Under the pieces are notes generated by a model that saw only the letters and a program-made list of their open reading frames with translations, searched no databases and was not told the DNA's origin. A DNA stretch of 64,000 nt from NCBI GenBank assembly GCA_947259365.1, contig CAMYMC010000026.1, positions 1-64,000 of the forward strand. Reading direction: 5' to 3'. Made by a program: the position numbers and the translations under genes. This document shows, one piece after another, positions 51,394 through 59,585 of the stretch. The DNA comes from an uncultured Acidimicrobiaceae bacterium (GTDB taxonomy: Bacteria; Actinomycetota; Acidimicrobiia; Spongiisociales; UBA5794). Positions within the stretch are counted from its first letter, which is position 1. The number at the start of each line of letters is the position of its first letter.

Positions 51394-52102
51394 CGTCTGC
51401 GGCCGGGGGCACCCCGTTCGTGGCGAGGGCGGCGGCCGCGGCCTCCGCTGCCTCCTGCTCCGCCCGCTTCTTCGACGTCCCGGCGCCCGTGCCGAGCACC
51501 TGCCCGTCGACGACGACGCGAGCGGTGAACCGCTTGGCGTGCTCCGGCCCCTCCTCGTCGACCTCGTAGACCGGTCGGACGCCGGAGCGGGCGAGATCCT
51601 CCTGGAGACGCGTCTTGTAATCGCGCCTGCCCGGATGGGTCGCCCGCTCGTCGATGAGAACCGCCCAGTGCGCGTCGATGATGCTCCGCACCGCTTCGAA
51701 GCCGGCTTCGAGGTACACCGCCCCGAGGATGCTCTCGACGACGTCGGAGAGGATGGAGTCCTTGTCGCGACCGCCCGTCAGCTCCTCGCCGCGCCCGAGC
51801 AAGATCGCATCGGCGACGCCGAGGCGCCTCGCCATCGCCGCCAGGGTCCGCTCGTTGACGACCGCGGCGCGCACCTTCGCCATCTCGCCCTCGGCCAGAT
51901 CGGGGTAGGTGGCGAACAGGTAGTGGGTCACCGCGAGCTGGAGCACGGCATCGCCGAGGAACTCGAGACGCTCGTACGACTCGGAGAGTCCTTCCTCGGA
52001 CGCATACGAACGGTGGACGAGGGCGAGCCGCAAGAGCTCGCGGTCGGCGAAGTCGTGGGCGAACGCCCGCTCGAGACGGTCGAGGGCACCGTCGTCGAGC
52101 AT
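51386..52102 (-). CDS. rnc: ribonuclease III
   Basis: 238 residues. Catalytic signature ERLEFLGDAVLQLAVT; second acidic cluster DVVESILGAVYLEAG; C-terminal dsRNA-binding domain (DYKTRLQEDLARSGVRPVYEV ... GTSKKRAEQEAAEAAAAAL). It processes rRNA precursors and other duplex RNA. The ATG at 52102 has a GGAGTGAGG ribosome binding site, 4 bp after plsX. Confidence 0.97.
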   Translation of the reverse strand: MLDDGALDRLERAFAHDFADRELLRLALVHRSYASEEGLSESYERLEFLGDAVLQLAVTHYLFATYPDLAEGEMAKVRAAVVNERTLAAMARRLGVADAILLGRGEELTGGRDKDSILSDVVESILGAVYLEAGFEAVRSIIDAHWAVLIDERATHPGRRDYKTRLQEDLARSGVRPVYEVDEEGPEHAKRFTARVVVDGQVLGTGAGTSKKRAEQEAAEAAAAALATNGVPPAADDA

Positions 52103-52106
52103 CACC

Positions 52107-53084
52107 TCACTCCTCCCCGGCGGAGAGGCCTGAAGCGATCTTGTCGACGAGTCCATGGGAGGCGCCCTCGTCCGCCAAGGCGATCGCGTTGGCGATGGCA
52201 ACGCGGGACGACGAGCCGTGGGCGATCACCACGACCCCTTTCGTGCCCAGCAGATGAGCGCCCCCGGTGGCCTCCGGGTCGACGCGCCGCTTCATCTCGT
52301 CGAAGGCGGGAGCGAGGACGGCGGCCGCGTCGCGGTACGGCGCCTTGTCGAGCGTCTCGAAGAGGACACTCTGGACGAGACGGGCGGTGCCCTCCGCGGT
52401 CTTCAGCAAGACGTTGCCGGTGAACCCATCGGTGACGAGCACGTCCACGGCGGGCATCCCGATGTCCCGCCCTTCGACGTTGCCGACGAAGTCGATCCCG
52501 TCGAGCCCGGCGAGGCCGGCAAACGCCGCCCGCTCCAAGTCGCGGCCCTTGCCCTGCTCTTCACCGATGTTGACGAGGCCGACCCGGGGTCGCTCGATGC
52601 CGAGGAGCGTCGTCGCCAAGGCTGCGCCCATGACGGCGAACTGGACGAGATGCTCCGCCCTGCAGGCGAGATTGGCGCCGGAGTCGAGCACGATCTTCCC
52701 GCCGGGGAACAGGGTGGCGATTGCCGGCCGGGCGACGCCGTCGAGCCTGCCGATGATGAAGGCCGCGGCCGCCATCGCTGCGCCGGTCGATCCTGCACTG
52801 ACGACGCCCCCGGCGGCTCCCTCGGCGACGAGCCGGGCGGCGACGCAGATCGATGCGTCCTTCTTCTCGCGGATCGCGGCGGCGGGGTCGTCGCCCATCC
52901 CGATGACCTCTGTCGCCGAGGTGACGGGGAGGTCGAAGCCGACGTCGGTGAGGATCTGCTCGATCCTCGACGCATCGCCGACGAGTGTGACGTCGTGGCC
53001 CTCCTTGGCCGCGTCGACGGCTCCGAGGACGACCTGGTCCGGGGCGTGATCGCCGCCCATGGCGTCGATGGCGATCCGGGTCAT
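52107..53084 (-). CDS. plsX: phosphate acyltransferase PlsX
   Basis: 325 residues. IAIDAMGGDHAPDQVVLGAVDA is the family N-terminus; GGVVSAGSTGAAMAAAAFIIGRLDG, KIVLDSGANLACRAEHLVQFAVMG and FVGNVEGRDIGMPAVDVLVTDGFTGNVLLKTAEG follow. Makes acyl-phosphate from acyl-ACP for phospholipid synthesis. Follows rpmF by 5 bp. Confidence 0.97.
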   Translation of the reverse strand: MTRIAIDAMGGDHAPDQVVLGAVDAAKEGHDVTLVGDASRIEQILTDVGFDLPVTSATEVIGMGDDPAAAIREKKDASICVAARLVAEGAAGGVVSAGSTGAAMAAAAFIIGRLDGVARPAIATLFPGGKIVLDSGANLACRAEHLVQFAVMGAALATTLLGIERPRVGLVNIGEEQGKGRDLERAAFAGLAGLDGIDFVGNVEGRDIGMPAVDVLVTDGFTGNVLLKTAEGTARLVQSVLFETLDKAPYRDAAAVLAPAFDEMKRRVDPEATGGAHLLGTKGVVVIAHGSSSRVAIANAIALADEGASHGLVDKIASGLSAGEE

Positions 53085-53089
53085 GGCGA

Positions 53090-53266
53090 CTACTCGACCG
53101 GTATGACTTCGCGACCCTTGTAGCTCCCGCACTCGTGGCAGAGGCGGTGCGGTAGGTGCATGGCGCCGCACTGCTGGCACTCGACGGTCGCGGGCGGCTG
53201 CACCTTCCAGTGCGCCTTGCGCCGTCGCGTCCGTGAGCGCGACATCTTCTTCTTTGGTACCGCCAC
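53090..53266 (-). CDS. rpmF: 50S ribosomal protein L32
   Basis: 58 residues from a GTG at 53266 (VAVPKKKMSRSRTRRRKAHW) to a TAG at 53092-53090. Zinc-ribbon Cys pairs at 30/33 (CQQC) and 43/46 (CHEC). This is the zinc-binding C+ form. The DUF177-rpmF-plsX order is nearly universal. Confidence 0.95.
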   Translation of the reverse strand: MAVPKKKMSRSRTRRRKAHWKVQPPATVECQQCGAMHLPHRLCHECGSYKGREVIPVE

Positions 53267-53279
53267 GAGGAAACCTCTC

Positions 53280-53798
53280 TCAGGTCACTTCCCCGGCGTC
53301 GAAGAGATCCTTGAGGACCGCGAACGGCGAGGTGGCGTCACCGTCATCGCCGGGCGAGGGCGTATTCAAGCCGGTTTCGCGACCCCCAACAAGTCCCGGG
53401 CAGGCGTCGCCGCACACCGGGACGAGGGGCATCGCGAGGAGGATCTCGTCGCGCAGCATCGGCTCGAGGTCGATCTCGTCGCCGTCGATCTCGTAGTCGG
53501 CCTCGTCGTCGACCCCGGGAGCGGAATAGAGCTGGGCGACCTCGATCGTCTGCTGCTCGACGCGGCGCTCCAGGCAACGGGGACAGGTGTGCTCGACGTA
53601 GACGGTGGCGTCGCCGCGCACGACCATGCCGCCGGACACCGGAGAGAGCACGAGCGTCGCTCGCAGCGGCGGCTCGGGGACGATTCGGGACAGCTCGAGC
53701 TCCCACGTCACCGCTTCGATGCACTCGACCCGGCGGGGACGGGCGCGGGCACGCAGCAGATCGGAGACGTTGAGTACGAGGCTCGAGCGGTCGCTCAT
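53280..53798 (-). CDS. DUF177/YceD family protein
   Basis: 172 residues. VTWELELSRIVPEPPLRATLVLSPVSGGMVVRG, a Cys pair HTCPRCLERR and the acidic stretch EIDGDEIDLEPMLRDEILLAMPLVPVC are characteristic. Members aid 23S rRNA accumulation/50S assembly in plants and some bacteria. It lies 13 bp before rpmF as usual. Confidence 0.92.
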   Translation of the reverse strand: MSDRSSLVLNVSDLLRARARPRRVECIEAVTWELELSRIVPEPPLRATLVLSPVSGGMVVRGDATVYVEHTCPRCLERRVEQQTIEVAQLYSAPGVDDEADYEIDGDEIDLEPMLRDEILLAMPLVPVCGDACPGLVGGRETGLNTPSPGDDGDATSPFAVLKDLFDAGEVT

Positions 53799-53845
53799 GA
53801 CCGCCGCAAGTCTATTCCGGCCCGGCTGCGACGGCGCCCTACGGC

Positions 53846-54430
53846 TCACTCCGAGACGGGCACCTCCGGCGGGGGAGGCAGGGTCTCGTGGAACTGTGCC
53901 CGCGCCTCCTGGACGTAGCGGACCAGCTCGGCGAGGAACGTCTCGGCGTCGGTGAGCTGGCGCTCGGCGTAATCCTCGGCTTCGAGGCGAATCCGCTCCG
54001 CCTCTTTCTCCGCGGCTCGCACGAGCCGGTTCGCCTCTTCGACGGCCTCCTTGATGACGTGGGAGTCCGAGACGAGCTCCTCGGACTTCGCCTTCGCCTT
54101 CGTCAGCATCTCCCGGGCACGCTCGTTGGTGCGGGTGACGTACCGCTCGCGTTCGCGGACCATCCAGCGGGCAGCGCGAAGCTCCTCAGGCAAGAGGTCC
54201 TGGGCCCGGGAGATGGCAGCGACGAGCTCCGTCTTCAGACCTTCGAGTCGGCCGAGGAACTCCTCCTTGTTCACCATCACGCTCGCCGAGAGCGGCACCG
54301 TCCTCGCCCCGCCCATCTCGTGGACCATCTGGTCGATGATGCCGCTGGTCGTCACGCCCGCCTCCTCGAGGACGTCGAGGAGCTCCCCGGGCACCGGGGG
54401 CGGCTGTCGCGGAGCATCGGTGTCGGTCAT
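53846..54430 (-). CDS. coiled-coil DivIVA/SepIVA-like protein
   Basis: 194 residues. A short N-terminal segment (PPVPGELLDVLEEAGVTTSGIIDQM) is followed by a continuous Glu/Ala/Arg/Lys-rich coiled coil (VNKEEFLGRLEGLKTELV ... EAVEEANRLVRAAEKEAERIRLEAEDYAERQLTDAETFLAELV). The position beside coaD and DUF177 matches mycobacterial SepIVA (Rv2927c), a divisome and envelope organiser. Assignment rests on synteny and coiled coil. Its start overlaps the coaD stop (ATGA). Confidence 0.8.
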   Translation of the reverse strand: MTDTDAPRQPPPVPGELLDVLEEAGVTTSGIIDQMVHEMGGARTVPLSASVMVNKEEFLGRLEGLKTELVAAISRAQDLLPEELRAARWMVRERERYVTRTNERAREMLTKAKAKSEELVSDSHVIKEAVEEANRLVRAAEKEAERIRLEAEDYAERQLTDAETFLAELVRYVQEARAQFHETLPPPPEVPVSE

Positions 54431-54903
54431 CGGCTGAACTTCTCCTTCAGCGCCGTCGCAACGGGTTGGGGCACAAGCTCGTCGACGGACCCGCCGAGGG
54501 AACGAACCTGTCTGACGAGCGACGACGACAGATACCCGTACTCCGGCTTCGTGGCGACGAAGAGCGTGACGATGCCCGACAGATGACGGTTCATCTGCGA
54601 CATCTGGATCTCGTAGTCGAAGTCCGTCATCGCCCGCAGGCCCTTGACGATGACGTCCACCCCGTTGTCTGCGGCGAAGTCGACGAGTAGGCCGGAGAAC
54701 ATGTCGACCGAGACATTCTCCCAGGCCACACAGCAGGCCTCGAGGAGCTCGACGCGCTCGTCCGCCGAGAACAGCGCCTCCTTCGCCGGATTCACGACGA
54801 CGGCGACGACGACGTCGTCGAAGATCCCGGCGCAGCGCTCGACGACGTCGAGGTGGCCCTTCGTGGGGGGGTCGAAGCTTCCGGGGACGAGGGCGCGGAT
54901 CAT
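54427..54903 (-). CDS. coaD: phosphopantetheine adenylyltransferase
   Basis: 158 residues. Nucleotidyltransferase motif ALVPGSFDPPTKGHLDVVERC and the second motif YGYLSSSLVRQV. FDYEIQMSQMNRHL is typical. Makes dephospho-CoA, the penultimate step of CoA synthesis. ATG at 54903 overlaps the rsmD stop (ATGA). Confidence 0.97.
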   Translation of the reverse strand: MIRALVPGSFDPPTKGHLDVVERCAGIFDDVVVAVVVNPAKEALFSADERVELLEACCVAWENVSVDMFSGLLVDFAADNGVDVIVKGLRAMTDFDYEIQMSQMNRHLSGIVTLFVATKPEYGYLSSSLVRQVRSLGGSVDELVPQPVATALKEKFSR

Positions 54904-55445
54904 CGGGTCTCCCTGCGGAGCCACCAGACCTCGCTGCCGCCGTAGCGCCGCCTGTCAACCACGACGAGCATCGTAGACGCTGGAGGGGCAACGGCGGCGC
55001 CGGCGGGGCGGTGGACGACGACGACGCCACCGTCCGCGACGTGGTCGGAGAGGACGGCGAGTCTGGCGTCGAGATCTTCGTCGGGGAGGGCATACGGCGG
55101 GTCGACGAAGACGAGATCGAAGAGCCCTCCGCCTCGTTCCAGGTACGCCTCGACACGGTCGGCGACGACCGTACCCCCGAGCCCGACCGCAACGACGTTC
55201 TTCCGGAGGGCATCGAGAGCAGGCCGGGACGACTCGACGAACGTGACCGAGCGTGCGCCCCTGCTGAGCGCCTCGAGCCCGAGCGAGCCGCTGCCGGCAT
55301 ACAGGTCGAGGACGCGCGCCCCCTCCACGGCGGCTCCAAGGACGGCGAAAACCGACTCCTTCGCCCGTCCGGTGAAGGGGCGGGTGCCGGCACCGCGGGG
55401 CCCCGAGAGCCGCCGTCCCTTGGCCGCGCCGGCGATGATCCGCAT
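54900..55445 (-). CDS. rsmD: 16S rRNA (guanine966-N2)-methyltransferase
   Basis: 181 residues. MRIIAGAAKGRRLSGPRGAGTRPFTGRAKESVFAVLG, SAM motif VLDLYAGSGSLGLEALSRGA, catalytic LVFVDPPYALPDEDL. Standard neighbour of coaD. It lies 10 bp downstream of recG. Confidence 0.95.
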   Translation of the reverse strand: MRIIAGAAKGRRLSGPRGAGTRPFTGRAKESVFAVLGAAVEGARVLDLYAGSGSLGLEALSRGARSVTFVESSRPALDALRKNVVAVGLGGTVVADRVEAYLERGGGLFDLVFVDPPYALPDEDLDARLAVLSDHVADGGVVVVHRPAGAAVAPPASTMLVVVDRRRYGGSEVWWLRRETR

Positions 55446-55455
55446 CAGGGCCTCC

Positions 55456-57654
55456 TCAACTGCGGAGCAGCCACTCGACGTCCTCGCCGAGGATGGAGCG
55501 GATCTCCACCGCGATCTCGGCGTGGGCGCGCAAGTCCGGATCACGCCCAACGAGGGCGAACGCCTCCCGCCGGGCGGTGACGAGCATCTCGGCGTCGCGA
55601 AGGATGTCGGCGAGCTTGAGATCGGTGAGGCCGGCCTGCCGGGCGCCGAAGACGGTGCCCTGGCCGCGGATGCGGAGATCCTCCTCGGCGAGCCGGAACC
55701 CGTCCGTCGTGGCGAGCATCGCGGCGATCCTCGCTTCGCCCTCTGAAGTGGTCGGGTCGGCGACGAGCACGCACGTCGACGAGTGGGCGCCCCGACCCAC
55801 CCGTCCCCGGAGCTGGTGGAGCTGGCTGAGCCCGAATCGGTCAGCGTCCTCGATGATCATCATCGTGGCGTTGGGGACGTCGATTCCGACTTCGATGACG
55901 GTGGTGGCGACGAGCACGTCGATCTCGCCGGCGCGGAGCCTGCGCATGACGTCCTCTTTTTCATCCGAGCGAAGCTGCCCGTGGATGAGCCCGACCCGTA
56001 TGTCCGCGAGGATCCCGGCGAGCCTCTCGAACTCCGCCGTTGCCGAGGCCGCCTCGAGCTTGTCGGAGTCCTCGACGAGGGGACAGACGACGAAGACCTG
56101 GCGGCCGGCCGCCACCTCGGCGCGCACCATGTCGTAGACCCCCGCCTCGTCGCCGGCCGTACGCGAGACGTGCGTCGTGACGACCGGCATCCGTCCCGGC
56201 GGCATCTCGTCGAGGAGCGAGACGTCGAGGTCCCCGTACAACGTCATCGCCAGCGTTCGAGGGATCGGCGTCGCCGTCATGATGAGGAGGTCGGGATCGT
56301 ACCCGTCGGCCTTCTCCTTGAGCCGCACGCGCTGATATACGCCGAAGCGGTGCTGCTCGTCGACGACGGCGACGCCGAGCCTGGCGAACGACAGCGCGTC
56401 CTGGATCAGCGAATGGGTGCCGACGACGAGGTCGACGCTCCCCGACGCGATCCAGTCGACGACGTCGGACCGCTTCGCCGCTCCGGCCACGAAGTTCGCC
56501 GCGGCGTGGTCTGCCGTCAGCAGGGCGAGCCGCACACCCTGGACGTGGTCGCCGTTCGAGAACAGGCTCGTCATCCCGGCGGGAGCGGCCGGATCGACGA
56601 GGGGAGGGCCGAGACCGGCCGAGGCGAGCAGCTCCCGAAACGCCAGGTAATGCTGACCGGCGAGGACTTCCGTCGGCGCCATCACGGCCCCCTGGTGCCC
56701 GCCCTGCACCGCGGTGAGCAGTGCCGCCGCGGCCACCACCGTCTTCCCCGATCCGACCTCGCCCTGGAGGAGGCGATGCATGGGCCTGGGGTCGGCGAGG
56801 TCGGCCGAGATCTCGTCGGAGGCCCGACGCTGCGCTCCGGTGAGCCGGTACGGCAGTGCGGTGACGAAGCGGTCGACGAGACCACCCCCGGTGTCGTGGG
56901 CGATGCCGGTGGCGTCCGCCGCCTGCCGGTGCTTGCGGAGGGCGAGGGCGAGCTCGAGCCGGAAGAGCTCGTCGAAGACGAGCCGGCGCCTTGCCCGATC
57001 GGCGTCTTCGATGGTGCCGGGGAAGTGGACGCCGGTGAAGGCGCGGTCCCTGTCGACGAGACCGAGCCGTTCGACCATCTCGGCCGGCAGCACCTCATGC
57101 ACGGGTCGCGCCCTGGTCAGCGCGTTGTGAATGGAGCGCCGCAGCTGTGCCGGGCCGAGGCCGCCGGCAGAGGGATGGATCGGCACGACGCGACCGGTGA
57201 CGAGAGAGTCCTGAGCGTCGAGGGCGTCGAGGTCGGGGTTCTTCATCTGCAGCCGGCCCCGGAAGCGCTCCGCCTTCCCACTGAGCGCGACCTCCGACCC
57301 CTCCCTCACCTTGACGTACGGGTTGAACCACACTGCGGTGAGGATGTTGGTGCCGTCGGTGACGACCGCCTCGATCATTGTGCGGTTGCGCGAGATCCTG
57401 CGCTTCGTGACCGACAGCACCGTGCCGCCGACCGTCACCTCCTCGCCGAGCGGAACATCGGAGAGGTCGAAGAGCTGCGACCTGTCGAGGTAACGCCGGG
57501 GAACGTGGAGCAGGAGGTCCGCGACCGAGTGGATTCCGGCGTCGGCGAGCCGGGAGGCGGTACGGGGCCCGATGCCCTTCACCCGGTCGACGGGGATCCC
57601 GGTGAGGAACGACAGCGGACGGCCCGTGCTCGTCGCGGCGGCTCGACTGGTCAT
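55456..57654 (-). CDS. recG: ATP-dependent DNA helicase RecG
   Basis: 732 residues. The wedge OB domain (LGEEVTVGGTVLSVTKRRISRNRTMIEAVVTDGTNILTAVWFNPYVK) is followed by superfamily 2 motifs: LLQGEVGSGKTVVAAAALL (I), VVDEQHRFGV (II, DEQH), MTATPIPRTLAMTLYGDLD (III), TVIEVGIDVPNATMMIIEDADRFGLSQLHQLRGRVGRG (V-VI). Reverses stalled forks and resolves junctions. A longer start at 57699 is possible. Confidence 0.97.
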   Translation of the reverse strand: MTSRAAATSTGRPLSFLTGIPVDRVKGIGPRTASRLADAGIHSVADLLLHVPRRYLDRSQLFDLSDVPLGEEVTVGGTVLSVTKRRISRNRTMIEAVVTDGTNILTAVWFNPYVKVREGSEVALSGKAERFRGRLQMKNPDLDALDAQDSLVTGRVVPIHPSAGGLGPAQLRRSIHNALTRARPVHEVLPAEMVERLGLVDRDRAFTGVHFPGTIEDADRARRRLVFDELFRLELALALRKHRQAADATGIAHDTGGGLVDRFVTALPYRLTGAQRRASDEISADLADPRPMHRLLQGEVGSGKTVVAAAALLTAVQGGHQGAVMAPTEVLAGQHYLAFRELLASAGLGPPLVDPAAPAGMTSLFSNGDHVQGVRLALLTADHAAANFVAGAAKRSDVVDWIASGSVDLVVGTHSLIQDALSFARLGVAVVDEQHRFGVYQRVRLKEKADGYDPDLLIMTATPIPRTLAMTLYGDLDVSLLDEMPPGRMPVVTTHVSRTAGDEAGVYDMVRAEVAAGRQVFVVCPLVEDSDKLEAASATAEFERLAGILADIRVGLIHGQLRSDEKEDVMRRLRAGEIDVLVATTVIEVGIDVPNATMMIIEDADRFGLSQLHQLRGRVGRGAHSSTCVLVADPTTSEGEARIAAMLATTDGFRLAEEDLRIRGQGTVFGARQAGLTDLKLADILRDAEMLVTARREAFALVGRDPDLRAHAEIAVEIRSILGEDVEWLLRS

Positions 57655-57769
57655 ACCGGTGGCGACTGTACCCGGCCTGGTCCCGGCGGCCCGTCCCATC
57701 GGCGCCCGCGGCCGAATCGTTGGCCGACACGGGTGGCGCGACCGGCTGGTACACTCCCCGGCCGTTCCT

Positions 57770-57774
57770 GGAGG
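57770..57774 (+). promoter_or_regulatory. ribosome binding site deciding the rpmB ATT start
   Basis: GGAGG ends 5 nt before ATT at 57780-57782, the codon that aligns with residue 1 of L28. No ATG, GTG or TTG exists in frame at a plausible distance. The first in-frame conventional start is a TTG 60 bp upstream that would add a non-L28 extension. Confidence 0.6.
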
Positions 57775-57779
57775 TCCCC

Positions 57780-57968
57780 ATTTCGTACCGTTGCGAGGTC
57801 TGCGGCAAGGAGCCGTGGGTCGGCAAGCAGGTGAGCTTCTCCCACAAGCGCTCGAGCCGGCGATGGCTGCCGAACATCCAGCGCGTTCGCGTCAAGCACG
57901 GCAGCAACAGCCGTCGCATCAGGGTGTGCACGTCCTGCATCAAGGCCGGCAAGATCGAGAAGGTGTGA
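57780..57968 (+). CDS. rpmB: 50S ribosomal protein L28, ATT start
   Basis: 62 residues with ATT read as Met: (M)SYRCEVCGKEPWVGKQVSFSHKRSSRRWLPNIQRVRV..., ending CTSCIKAGKIEKV. Length and both CxxC pairs match zinc-binding L28. Divergent from recG and followed by a cold-shock-like gene 4 bp downstream. ATT starts are otherwise known mainly from infC, where they give autoregulation, so a control role is conceivable. Confidence 0.9.
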   Translation: MSYRCEVCGKEPWVGKQVSFSHKRSSRRWLPNIQRVRVKHGSNSRRIRVCTSCIKAGKIEKV

Positions 57969-57972
57969 CACC

Positions 57973-58185
57973 GTGCAGGGCGTCGTCAAGGTGTACGACC
58001 CCGGAACCGGTGCGGGGGTGATCGTGCGCGACGACGACCGCAGCGAGGTCCTCCTCCGGCCCGGGTCCCTCTCCGGCTCGATGTTCCGCACCCTGCGGCA
58101 AGGCCAGCGGGTCCTCTTCGACATCGAGGAGGACGATGGGCGCACCTACGCGCACCGGCTTCGCTTCGGGTCGGACGGCTACTGA
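57973..58185 (+). CDS. cold-shock-domain-like small protein
   Basis: 70 residues. QGVVKVYDPGTGAGVIVRDDDRSEVLLRPGSL ... LRQGQRVLFDIEEDDGRTYAHRLRFG follows the cold-shock OB-fold pattern, but the aromatic RNP1 residues (KGFGFI) are replaced by TGAGVI, so nucleic acid binding may be weak. GTG start 4 bp after rpmB. Confidence 0.75.
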   Translation: MQGVVKVYDPGTGAGVIVRDDDRSEVLLRPGSLSGSMFRTLRQGQRVLFDIEEDDGRTYAHRLRFGSDGY

Positions 58186-58249
58186 GCCGGGGCTTCGGGG
58201 CGCCGGTATCATCCAGGGGGCCACAGGCCCGAGCGAGAAGGAGCAGTGC

Positions 58250-58483
58250 GTGGTCGAGGCCTACATCCTCATCCAGACCGAAGTCGGCAAGGCGGCCCAG
58301 GTGGCCGAGGCGATCGCCGGCATCCCGGGCGTCACCGGCGCCGAGGCGGTGACCGGTCCCTACGACGCCATCGTCCACACCCGGGCGGAGGACGTCGATG
58401 CGCTCGGCAAGCTCGTCGTCGCCAAGATCCAGGCCGTCGACGGCATCACGCGGACCCTCACCTGCCCGGTGGTCAAGCTCTAG
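58250..58483 (+). CDS. stand-alone Lrp/AsnC ligand-binding (RAM) domain protein
   Basis: 77 residues. VEAYILIQTEVGKAAQVAEAIAGIPGVTGAEAVTGPYDAIVHTRAEDVDALGKLVV is the C-terminal ligand domain of Lrp/AsnC regulators without a DNA-binding part. Such proteins form decamers that bind amino acids. GTG at 58250 after GAGAAGGAG. Confidence 0.88.
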   Translation: MVEAYILIQTEVGKAAQVAEAIAGIPGVTGAEAVTGPYDAIVHTRAEDVDALGKLVVAKIQAVDGITRTLTCPVVKL

Positions 58484-58540
58484 GGACGACTCCCCGGTTC
58501 GCGTTGCAGGCTCCCCGGAGCCACCGCCGGCCTTTGGTGA

Positions 58541-59554
58541 TCACGCCGACTCCAGCGCGATCGTCACGAGCTCACGGCACAGCTGCGGGTAACTCAGCCC
58601 CGACGCCTCCCACATCTTGGGGAAACCCGAGATCGGAGTGAACCCGGGCATCGTGTTGAGCTCGTTGAGGAGGAAGCCGCGGCCCGGCTCCTCGAGGAAG
58701 AAGTCGACCCTCGCCAGGCCCCGGCACTCGAGCACCTCGAAGGCCCGGCCGGCGAGCGACCGCACGATCTCGGTCTCCGGCTCCGAGAGATCGGCCGGAG
58801 CCACGAAGCGACTCGTCTCGTCGTGGTACTTCGCCTCGTAGTCGTACCAGTCGGCCTCGATGACGATCTCGCCGGGCACCGAGACACGGGGACCCTCGAG
58901 AACCGAGACCTCGATCTCCCGGCCGTGGATCGCCTCCTCGACGACGACCTTCGGCCCGTATTCGAACGCCTTGAGGATCCCGTCCTTGAGCTCCGCGTCC
59001 GTCGCCGCCTTCGTCACGCCCACGGACGAGCCGAGCTCGGCCGGCTTCACGAAGGCGGGAAGCCCGAGGTCCTCGACGAGATCACTCACCACCCGAGGGG
59101 CATCGTCGAACTGCCCGGTGCGCACGGCTCGCCAGCGAGACACCCCGATCCCGGCGTCGCGCAGCAGACGCTTGGCGAGGTCCTTGTCCATCGCCACGGC
59201 GGATGCCTTCACACCGCAACCGACATACGGAACACCGGTCGTCTCGAAGACGCCCTGGACGGTGCCGTCTTCGCCGAAGGGCCCGTGGAGCACGGGAAAC
59301 ACGACATCGAAGCCCACGACGTCGCCGGAGCTGCGGATGACGCCCAGGGGCAGTTCGAGGCTTGCCTCCCGGCCCTCGGCGCGCAACGGCCGCTGGGCCA
59401 GATCGGCCAGCCACCACCGGCCCTCCCGGTCGATTCCGACCGGCACCACCTGATACCCGGCCTCGAGGAGAGCCTCGCCGATCGCAACCGCCGACGTGCA
59501 GGAGATCTCATGCTCGGCCGATCGACCGCCGAAGAGGAGGAGAACACGAGTCAT
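58541..59554 (-). CDS. ddl: D-alanine--D-alanine ligase
   Basis: 337 residues. N-terminal RVLLLFGGRSAEHEISCTSAVAIGEAL, VFPVLHGPFGEDGTVQGVFETTGVPYVGCGVKASAVAMDK, ATP-grasp regions PAFVKPAELGSSVGVTKA and VEEAIHGREIEVSVL, and end RVDFFLEEPGRGFLLNELNTMPGFTPISGFP. Supplies the dipeptide for peptidoglycan. Confidence 0.96.
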   Translation of the reverse strand: MTRVLLLFGGRSAEHEISCTSAVAIGEALLEAGYQVVPVGIDREGRWWLADLAQRPLRAEGREASLELPLGVIRSSGDVVGFDVVFPVLHGPFGEDGTVQGVFETTGVPYVGCGVKASAVAMDKDLAKRLLRDAGIGVSRWRAVRTGQFDDAPRVVSDLVEDLGLPAFVKPAELGSSVGVTKAATDAELKDGILKAFEYGPKVVVEEAIHGREIEVSVLEGPRVSVPGEIVIEADWYDYEAKYHDETSRFVAPADLSEPETEIVRSLAGRAFEVLECRGLARVDFFLEEPGRGFLLNELNTMPGFTPISGFPKMWEASGLSYPQLCRELVTIALESA

Positions 59555-59585
59555 CGGATGCCAAGAGGTTACCGTTGAGCGGCCG

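Noticed and set aside
55783-57834. 683-codon plus-strand frame opposite recG
   Set aside because: Antisense shadow; RecG helicase motifs are complete on the minus strand.
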